From the NCBI GenBank assembly GCA_030018895.1, contig JASEHM010000009.1, forward strand, positions 1-11,540: DNA of 11,540 bases, given 5' to 3'. Made by a program: the position numbers and the translations under genes. This stretch comes from Candidatus Omnitrophota bacterium (GTDB lineage Bacteria > Omnitrophota > Gorgyraeia > Gygaellales > Profunditerraquicolaceae). Of this stretch, positions 1 through 3,798 are shown one piece after another. The notes below the pieces were generated by a model. That model did not search any database and was not told the DNA's origin. It saw only the letters and a program-made list of their open reading frames with translations. Position 1 is the first letter of the stretch. Each line of letters opens with the position of its first letter.

Positions 1-53
1 TGAAAACGGGGGCGGGAATGACACCCTGATTTACTTCTGAACGCTGAACTGTT
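1..53. mobile_element. End of a 140-bp-family MITE, cut by the window edge
   Basis: Positions 12-53 match, base for base, the end of the elements at 3647-3786 and 10166-10305: a gcgggaatgac segment, then acttctgaac, then the terminal GCTGAACTGT at 43-52. The outer dinucleotide is TG here instead of the TA seen at the complete copies. Bases 1-11 (tgaaaacgggg) differ from the corresponding inner part of the complete copies, so this copy is rearranged or internally deleted. It ends 40 bp beyond the stop codon of the last pilin gene, the same kind of position as the other two copies. Confidence 0.75.
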
Positions 54-92
54 GCTAGCAAAGACATAAATTTTAAGGCTATAAATCTTGTT

Positions 93-413
93 TTAATCCT
101 TATCCTTTTCCTTTTCATAAATACTTTCTTCTTCGCTCTTCCTGGTCACTGTCTCATTCTGGTAACTTTTGGTTTTACCGTTTATGTATTCATAAGTTGT
201 GCCCCCCTTCTGGGTAGTAGTAGAGCTAGAATTTGTAGTGCCTGCTTCGTATTGATCCTCGCTTATCTGATTAGCTAAGTCTCTAATCCTTCCCTGTATG
301 CCCCGCTTTATATAAATTTGCATACCCACTATTGCTGCTGCTATGATACCTAAAAGCAGAGCATATTCCATAGTACTCTGGCTGAAACAATATTTTAATT
401 TTTTTCTTTTCAT
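93..413 (-). CDS. Flp/class-III-leader pilin-like protein (pilin 7)
   Basis: A 106-residue pilin-like protein, last of the pilin array. A basic leader (MKRKKLKYCFS) is followed by QSTMEYALLLGIIAAAIV, a hydrophobic helix with Glu at +5 and Tyr at +6 if cleavage is before Gln. This is the XXXXEY processing pattern of Flp pilins. The family block MQIYIKRGIQGR follows at about residues 31-42. The tail is hydrophilic, first Ser/Thr/Gly-rich (NSSSTTTQKGGTT), then strongly charged, ending EKEKDKD. Unusually, the residue before the predicted cleavage site is Ser, not Gly, and the leader contains Cys. It lies 23 bp after the preceding pilin gene and has only a weak Shine-Dalgarno, so it is probably translated from the shared transcript. 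Membership in the pilin family is clear; whether it is a major or minor subunit is not. Confidence 0.85.
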   Translation of the reverse strand: MKRKKLKYCFSQSTMEYALLLGIIAAAIVGMQIYIKRGIQGRIRDLANQISEDQYEAGTTNSSSTTTQKGGTTYEYINGKTKSYQNETVTRKSEEESIYEKEKDKD

Positions 414-436
414 TTGTCTTTAGCCTGATAAGCCAT

Positions 437-754
437 TTACCACTTTTCGTCTTTAAGGCTGCCTACTGTTTCATTACCAGTTTCTGTTGTCTTGCCTGTT
501 GTCTCGCTTGTTGATGTAGGCTCATCCCCTCCAATAAGCTCATCCTTACTCTCTGAGATAGTAGTAGTAGTGCGCTTGCCAGTAGTATGCTCAGGGGCAA
601 ATTGCTCTCCAATATTATCTGCTGCCCCGCGCAATTTGCCTTGGACACCCCGTTTAATATACATTTGCATAGCTAATAAACCTGCTACTACTACTGCTAT
701 AATTATTCCATACTCAAGAGTGCTTTGGCCCTTTTTATTTAAATACATAGCCAT
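437..754 (-). CDS. Flp/class-III-leader pilin-like protein (pilin 6)
   Basis: A 105-residue pilin-like protein: leader MAMYLNKKG, then QSTLEY and a hydrophobic helix (GIIIAVVVAGLLA), then MQMYIKRGVQGKLRGAADNIGEQF. The tail is Thr/Ser/Glu-rich with stretches such as TTGKRTTTTISES and TSTSETTGKTTETGN. The frame is open to 799, but the upstream codons overlap the previous pilin gene. The ATG at 754 is preferred: AAGGAG (764-769) sits 9 nt upstream, the leader length matches the sister pilins, and this ATG lies one base after the upstream TAA. That tight join suggests translational coupling. It is the copy closest to the consensus for this locus and a reasonable candidate for a major pilus subunit (inference). 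Confidence 0.88.
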   Translation of the reverse strand: MAMYLNKKGQSTLEYGIIIAVVVAGLLAMQMYIKRGVQGKLRGAADNIGEQFAPEHTTGKRTTTTISESKDELIGGDEPTSTSETTGKTTETGNETVGSLKDEKW

Positions 755-755
755 T

Positions 756-1151
756 TTACTCATCTCCTTCCTTTTCTTCTGGCACTTCCATCTCCTCATC
801 TACTGTCTGTTTACCCCAACCAGTTTTCTGTAGTTGACGATATCTGCTGGTATCTTCAGAACCCGTAATTCTACTTCCTCCTTCCACTAGTTCCTCTGTC
901 CCTGTGCCTGTACGTTTTGAGGCAGACTTAGAAGAAGTCTGGCCAGGTTCATACTGCTCGCTAGTAAATGAAAATTTTTCATTGCCTAAGTCTTGATCTA
1001 CCACTCCTTTATAATCCACTACATCCTTAATCTTGCCCTGCATACCTCTTTTTATATATATCTGCATCGCTGTTACTGCTCCTATTACCAAAGCCAAAAT
1101 TATTGCGTATTCAGCTGTGCTCTGGCCTATTTTTTTAGCTAATCTAAACAT
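756..1151 (-). CDS. Flp/class-III-leader pilin-like protein (pilin 5)
   Basis: A 131-residue pilin-like protein, the longest of the array. Leader MFRLAKKIG precedes QSTAEY, the helix AIILALVIGAVTA, and the family block MQIYIKRGMQGKIKDVVDY. A long hydrophilic tail follows, with an aromatic/acidic SFTSEQYEPGQ segment, then Ser/Thr/Gly/Glu-rich sequence ending EVPEEKEGDE. The frame also offers a GTG at 1160, but that GTG overlaps the Shine-Dalgarno. The ATG at 1151 lies 8 nt after AGGAGG (1160-1165) and gives the short basic leader typical here. The extra tail length compared with the 60-residue members suggests a surface-exposed or adaptor role (inference). Confidence 0.87.
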   Translation of the reverse strand: MFRLAKKIGQSTAEYAIILALVIGAVTAMQIYIKRGMQGKIKDVVDYKGVVDQDLGNEKFSFTSEQYEPGQTSSKSASKRTGTGTEELVEGGSRITGSEDTSRYRQLQKTGWGKQTVDEEMEVPEEKEGDE

Positions 1152-1159
1152 CTTTCTCA

Positions 1160-1165
1160 CCTCCT
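1160..1165 (-). promoter_or_regulatory. Ribosome binding site deciding the pilin 5 start
   Basis: A perfect AGGAGG on the minus strand with an 8-nt spacer to the ATG at 1151. It overlaps the alternative GTG at 1160, which rules that codon out as the main start. Confidence 0.8.
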
Positions 1166-1190
1166 TTAATGAACAGACAACTTATGCAAC

Positions 1191-1373
1191 CTATTTATTA
1201 AATTTATCAAATTTAATTCTCTTAACTTGTTCCTCCATTTGGGTTGAAACATGTTCCATAGAACGTTCCGTAGCCGGCTTCATAAACTTAGTTGCCGCAA
1301 AGATTATCCCGGCAATAATTGCGGTAAAAACCAGGATATACTCTAATGTTGACTGACCTTTTTTCTTAAACAT
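1191..1373 (-). CDS. Short Flp-like pilin (pilin 4)
   Basis: A 60-residue protein of the size of classical Flp pilins. Leader MFKKKG, then QSTLEYILVFTAIIAGIIFAAT with Glu+5/Tyr+6, and a short amphipathic end rich in Lys/Glu. It lacks the MQxYIKRxxQGK block of its neighbours, having FMKPATERSMEHV instead, so it is a distinct pilin lineage within the array. The frame begins with a GTG at 1382, but AGGAGG (1382-1387) overlaps that codon and sits 8 nt before the ATG at 1373, which is taken as the start. It lies about 40 bp before pilin 5. Confidence 0.87.
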   Translation of the reverse strand: MFKKKGQSTLEYILVFTAIIAGIIFAATKFMKPATERSMEHVSTQMEEQVKRIKFDKFNK

Positions 1374-1381
1374 TTTTTTCA

Positions 1382-1387
1382 CCTCCT
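1382..1387 (-). promoter_or_regulatory. Ribosome binding site deciding the pilin 4 start
   Basis: AGGAGG on the minus strand, 8 nt before the ATG at 1373. Same layout as at pilin 5: the Shine-Dalgarno overlaps an in-frame GTG that would add three residues. Confidence 0.8.
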
Positions 1388-1401
1388 ATATAATTTAACT
1401 A

Positions 1402-1441
1402 ACCATGTCCACCGACCATGTCCACCGCTGGGGTGTACATG
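1402..1441. repeat. Tandem 13-bp duplication plus hairpin between pilin genes
   Basis: ACCATGTCCACCG occurs twice head to tail (1402-1414 and 1415-1427). The second copy also pairs with the following bases: CATGTCCACC (1417-1426) against GGTGTACATG (1432-1441), ten pairs with one mismatch and a 5-nt loop. The structure sits 1 bp beyond the stop codon of pilin 3 and before the ribosome binding site of pilin 4. It has no U-tract, so it looks like a transcript-processing or stabilising hairpin, or a local duplication, not an intrinsic terminator. Confidence 0.5.
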
Positions 1442-1442
1442 A

Positions 1443-1625
1443 TTAGTTTGGATCATTAATAAGTATTTTTCCATCACCTATTTCTGACTCTATATTATGC
1501 AATTTGGCATTTACTGCCCGGTTAATATAAATATTCATTGCAATAAAAGCAGCAGCTATAGTCCCTATCAACATTGCATATTCTAACAAACTTTGCGCTT
1601 TTTTAATCATCTGAACCTGAATCAT
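1443..1625 (-). CDS. Short pilin-like protein with Ala at the cleavage site (pilin 3)
   Basis: A 60-residue pilin-like protein: leader MIQVQMIKKA, then QSLLEYAMLIGTIAAAFIA, MNIYINRAVNAKLHNIESEIGDG and a short end NDPN. Glu+5/Tyr+6 are kept, but the residue before the predicted cleavage point is Ala, where most sisters have Gly. The ATG at 1625 overlaps the TGA of pilin 2 (ATGA), indicating coupling. The frame opens earlier with a TTG at 1640, which lies inside the upstream gene. A later ATG at 1610 (MIKKA) is also possible and would give a leader more like the sisters'. The only ribosome site visible is a G-run 8 nt before 1625. Confidence 0.82.
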   Translation of the reverse strand: MIQVQMIKKAQSLLEYAMLIGTIAAAFIAMNIYINRAVNAKLHNIESEIGDGKILINDPN

Positions 1626-1936
1626 TGATAAGTCCCCCAACCTGGCACCTGTAAAATCCCTGAACCGCTGGCTATATTATAAGTGGCCAAAGGAGTGTCT
1701 GCTTCCTTATCGTCTTTAATCTCTTTTACTGTAATTTTAGAGCCACTAAAAACAATGTTAGAAGTCGTTACCTTGCTTTTTATTAAGTCATATTGCTCAT
1801 CTGAAAAAGCATCTATATTAGTCTTTAATTTTGCTGAAACTGCCCTTTTTAAATAAAACTGCATGCTTAAAAAACCTGCAACAACTAAGCTAATCACTAA
1901 AACCGCCTCTAAGCTGATCAACCCTTTTTTGTTCAT
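1622..1936 (-). CDS. Divergent pilin/pseudopilin-like protein (pilin 2)
   Basis: A 104-residue protein with leader MNKKG followed by LISLEAVLVISLVVAGFLS. Glu is kept at +5 but Gln+1 and Tyr+6 are replaced by Leu and Ala. The family block persists as MQFYLKRAVSAKLKT, so it is related to the neighbouring pilins. Its C-terminal half is less Ser/Thr-rich and looks more like a folded beta-rich domain (VVTSN/VFSGSKITV-type strands, ending LQVPGWGTYQ). These differences suggest a minor pilin or TadE/TadF-like pseudopilin role (inference). The ATG at 1936 follows AGAGG by 8 nt. It is the first gene of the tight six-gene pilin cluster. Confidence 0.83.
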   Translation of the reverse strand: MNKKGLISLEAVLVISLVVAGFLSMQFYLKRAVSAKLKTNIDAFSDEQYDLIKSKVTTSNIVFSGSKITVKEIKDDKEADTPLATYNIASGSGILQVPGWGTYQ

Positions 1937-1982
1937 TTTAAAAGCCTCTTTTAGCTCTGCGAAGTTATCTGTTAATCATTAC

Positions 1983-2181
1983 TGTCCAAATTAGCCGTCA
2001 TTTAGACTGTGTCGCAATTCGTGTTTTTCGTCATTGCGAGGAGCGAACGAAGTGAGCGACAAAGCAATCTCCGACGGTAATAGAGATTGCTTTGTCGGCC
2101 TTCAGCCTCCTCGCAATGACGATTTGAAAAACTGAATCTCAAAATGCATTTACCGACGATGCATATGCTCTAATTTGGACA
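1983..2181. mobile_element. 199-bp MITE-like element with nested palindromes
   Basis: Terminal inverted repeats TGTCCAAATTAG (1983-1994) and CTAATTTGGACA (2170-2181) are perfect over 12 bp. Inside are two further nested perfect inverted repeats: a 15-bp pair, CGTCATTGCGAGGAG (2029-2043) with its complement at 2107-2121, and a second 15-bp pair, CGACAAAGCAATCTC (2057-2071) with its complement at 2083-2097. The inner 2029-2121 part is a long imperfect hairpin of a kind widespread between genes in many bacteria. No coding sequence is present. It fills most of the 388-bp gap between pilin 1 and pilin 2 and could separate their transcripts. Confidence 0.65.
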
Positions 2182-2190
2182 CGTCTGTCT

Positions 2191-2243
2191 GTTAATGTCA
2201 AATGACAAAGCACAAAATTCAAAATAATACCAAATGACAAAAC
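2191..2243. repeat. AT-rich dispersed repeat, copy 1
   Basis: The segment begins gttaatgtcaaatgacaaag and ends accaaatgacaaaac. It recurs in the same orientation at 11270-11318 with a few substitutions and a short length difference. Each copy contains two CAAATGACAAA-like blocks. No coding potential is seen. The remaining gap to 2324 is unstructured as far as I can see. Confidence 0.6.
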
Positions 2244-2324
2244 CTGAATTTTATCTTTAACGCTTTTCCTACGCCTATTGAAAGTATCCATGGCAACCTT
2301 AAGAGCTGAACGATTACTTTGAAT

Positions 2325-2492
2325 TTATCTATTTATTTTCTTGATAACCTCCGTTATTGTCGTATTAAAAACACCTTTGATGCTAAGTTTCTCCGGATTA
2401 AATGCGCCAAAAACCACAAGCACAGCTATAGCTACAACAATAAAAGCAGCAATATACTCTAATATTGCCTGGCCTGTTCTTGTCCTTAACAC
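2325..2492 (-). CDS. Short Flp-like pilin (pilin 1), GTG start preferred
   Basis: A pilin-like protein of 55 residues from GTG 2492, or 65 from ATG 2522. From the GTG the leader is MLRTRTG followed by QAILEYIAAFIVVAIAVLVVFGAF, with Glu+5/Tyr+6 as in Flp pilins, and a short basic end EVIKKINR. The GTG is chosen for three reasons: GGGGG lies 4-5 nt upstream, the ATG has no Shine-Dalgarno, and the predicted promoter at 2527-2555 would start transcription at about the ATG itself. The ATG would also give an unusually long 17-residue leader. It lacks the MQxYIKR block. It is separated from the other pilins by a 388-bp gap holding a MITE and appears to have its own promoter. Confidence 0.75.
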   Translation of the reverse strand: MLRTRTGQAILEYIAAFIVVAIAVLVVFGAFNPEKLSIKGVFNTTITEVIKKINR

Positions 2493-2526
2493 AACGCCCC
2501 CTATTTTTACGCATTTCTCCATTTTA

Positions 2527-2555
2527 AATATAACATATATTTAGGCTGATGTCAA
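2527..2555 (-). promoter_or_regulatory. Sigma-70-type promoter for pilin 1
   Basis: On the minus strand a perfect -35 TTGACA (2550-2555) is followed after exactly 17 nt by TATATT (2527-2532), five of six matches to the -10 consensus. The -35 box overlaps the stop codon of the upstream ORF (TGA at 2552-2554). Transcription would begin near 2520, favouring the GTG start at 2492 for pilin 1 unless the mRNA is leaderless. Confidence 0.5.
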
Positions 2556-3712
2556 GGCGAGTCGCCGCACTTAAACCAGAGCTTTGAGCCATCAGGCTGA
2601 ATAATCGCCCTCTCATTCAACCTGAAACAGGCATAATTAAGTTCTTTTGTGAATTGATATCCAGAGGGAATCTCTAAGGTTATAATGGTTAGATCTTTTT
2701 CCTTCTTAAGCATAGCCTTGAGATTATAGAATTGCTCTTTTAGAAAAGAGGAAGTATAAGCCTTGCTTGTAAAAGGCAAAAAATACTGCTCTAGATACGC
2801 TTCTAAACTGCTAAAATAACTATTAAATAAACCTCTTATATCCTGGTTATTGCTTAAGGCTGATTCCTCTGTTAGAAAACAATGGCATGGATTGACAGCA
2901 TAAGTAAAAAGTTCTACCTTACGGCTGAAATCCTCAAAAGCCTCTTCCATATTTGGCCAGTGATTTAAATATACCTCTGTTATCTCTTGAGCTGTACCTT
3001 TTCCATAAGAAAAATTGCTTAAAATAAGCAGCCGCGTCTTTTCAGTAAGGCTTGTCTTTAAGGCAGCGCCCTTTAATGTAATTACTTGTTCTCTGGAAGC
3101 TTCCAGTAACTCAATCTCAACATCAGCAGTATAAAAGTCTTTATTTAAAGGCTTGAAATGAAAGGCGTTAAATTCTCCTATCTTTTTTATTTTACGCCAC
3201 TCTATATATTGCCAAGGCCAGAGCCCGAAAACTAAAGGCTGTTTTTTTATCCCGCTTAAAGAAATTACCTCTATTTCTTCGGCTTTATTTCCTAAAAGCG
3301 TAAGCCTTTCAATAGATTTTTCTCTTGTTTCAAAAATATTTAAAAGGCCCAAAAAATCCTTAGCCTGCGCATCATAACCCGGGGCCATAAATAAAACTAA
3401 GGGGGATTTCTCATGAAAACACTTGTTTATATAGCTGCTTACTTTATATTCAGTGTTATTAAAAAAATGCGGGATGTATTGCGCGGACCAGACTGTGTGG
3501 AATTGGCTGTCTAAAAATAACGTACTTGTGTCGGAAAAACTAATCTTTATGCTATTTACCTCTTGCAATTGATGAGAAAAAATCTGGAAGATCTCTTTAG
3601 TAAGCCCCTCTGTTGATTGCAATTCATCAATAAATGCCTTATTTTGTAACAGTTCAGCTTCCGAAAGTTCTCGCCTCCCGTTTTTGTCATGCCCGTGAAA
3701 ACGGGCATCCAT
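2552..3712 (-). CDS. DDE-transposase-like protein with element-derived N-terminus
   Basis: A 386-residue ORF. The C-terminal half resembles IS4/IS1634-type DDE transposases: a KTRLLILSN strand, then EVYLNHWPNMEEAFEDFSRK, like the 'Y-x-x-R-W-x-x-E-x-x-F-x-D-x-K' helix carrying the catalytic Glu. Earlier segments (LFLDSQFHTVWS, LVLFMAPGYDAQ) could hold the Asp residues, but I cannot fix them. The first 22 codons (3712-3647) lie wholly within an inserted 140-bp element. The native 5' end is therefore missing or replaced, and no ribosome site is evident before the ATG. It may be a 5'-truncated remnant or a gene re-started from the element. No terminal repeats of a complete insertion sequence flank it. 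The transposase call rests on motif recall only. Confidence 0.45.
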   Translation of the reverse strand: MDARFHGHDKNGRRELSEAELLQNKAFIDELQSTEGLTKEIFQIFSHQLQEVNSIKISFSDTSTLFLDSQFHTVWSAQYIPHFFNNTEYKVSSYINKCFHEKSPLVLFMAPGYDAQAKDFLGLLNIFETREKSIERLTLLGNKAEEIEVISLSGIKKQPLVFGLWPWQYIEWRKIKKIGEFNAFHFKPLNKDFYTADVEIELLEASREQVITLKGAALKTSLTEKTRLLILSNFSYGKGTAQEITEVYLNHWPNMEEAFEDFSRKVELFTYAVNPCHCFLTEESALSNNQDIRGLFNSYFSSLEAYLEQYFLPFTSKAYTSSFLKEQFYNLKAMLKKEKDLTIITLEIPSGYQFTKELNYACFRLNERAIIQPDGSKLWFKCGDSP

Positions 3713-3786
3713 TCTGTCATACCCTCTCTGGATTCCCGCTTGCGCGGGAATGACACCCTGATTTACTTCTGAACGCTGAACTGTTA
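3647..3786 (-). mobile_element. 140-bp MITE (copy in minus orientation)
   Basis: Inverted terminal repeats ACAGTTCAGC...GCTGAACTGT are flanked by TA at both sides, as expected for a Tc1/mariner or IS630-type TA target duplication. Two internal perfect hairpins are present: ATTCCCGC-GCAA-GCGGGAAT and ATGCCCGT-TTTC-ACGGGCAT. It is the same length as, and differs by about five substitutions from, the copy at 10166-10305, but is inverted relative to it. It starts 12 bp beyond the stop codon of the CpaE-CpaF fusion gene and reads open through the downstream ORF, supplying that ORF's ATG and 22 codons. No transposase is encoded inside it. Confidence 0.85.
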
Positions 3787-3798
3787 CGGGAAATGGTT

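Noticed and set aside
755..799. Longer pilin 6 N-terminus starting at 799
   Set aside because: It overlaps the previous pilin gene by over 40 bases and breaks the short basic-leader pattern; the ATG at 754 has a well-spaced AAGGAG.
2523..2543. AT-rich near-palindrome between the transposase-like ORF and pilin 1 considered as a terminator
   Set aside because: The stem is pure A/T and weak; the same bases are better explained as the spacer and -10 region of a promoter.
3556..3756. ORF on the minus strand starting with an FPRKRESR-like peptide
   Set aside because: It is the second translatable frame of the 140-bp element running on out of frame with the 2552-3712 ORF. The peptide is a familiar artefact of this hairpin type, not a gene.
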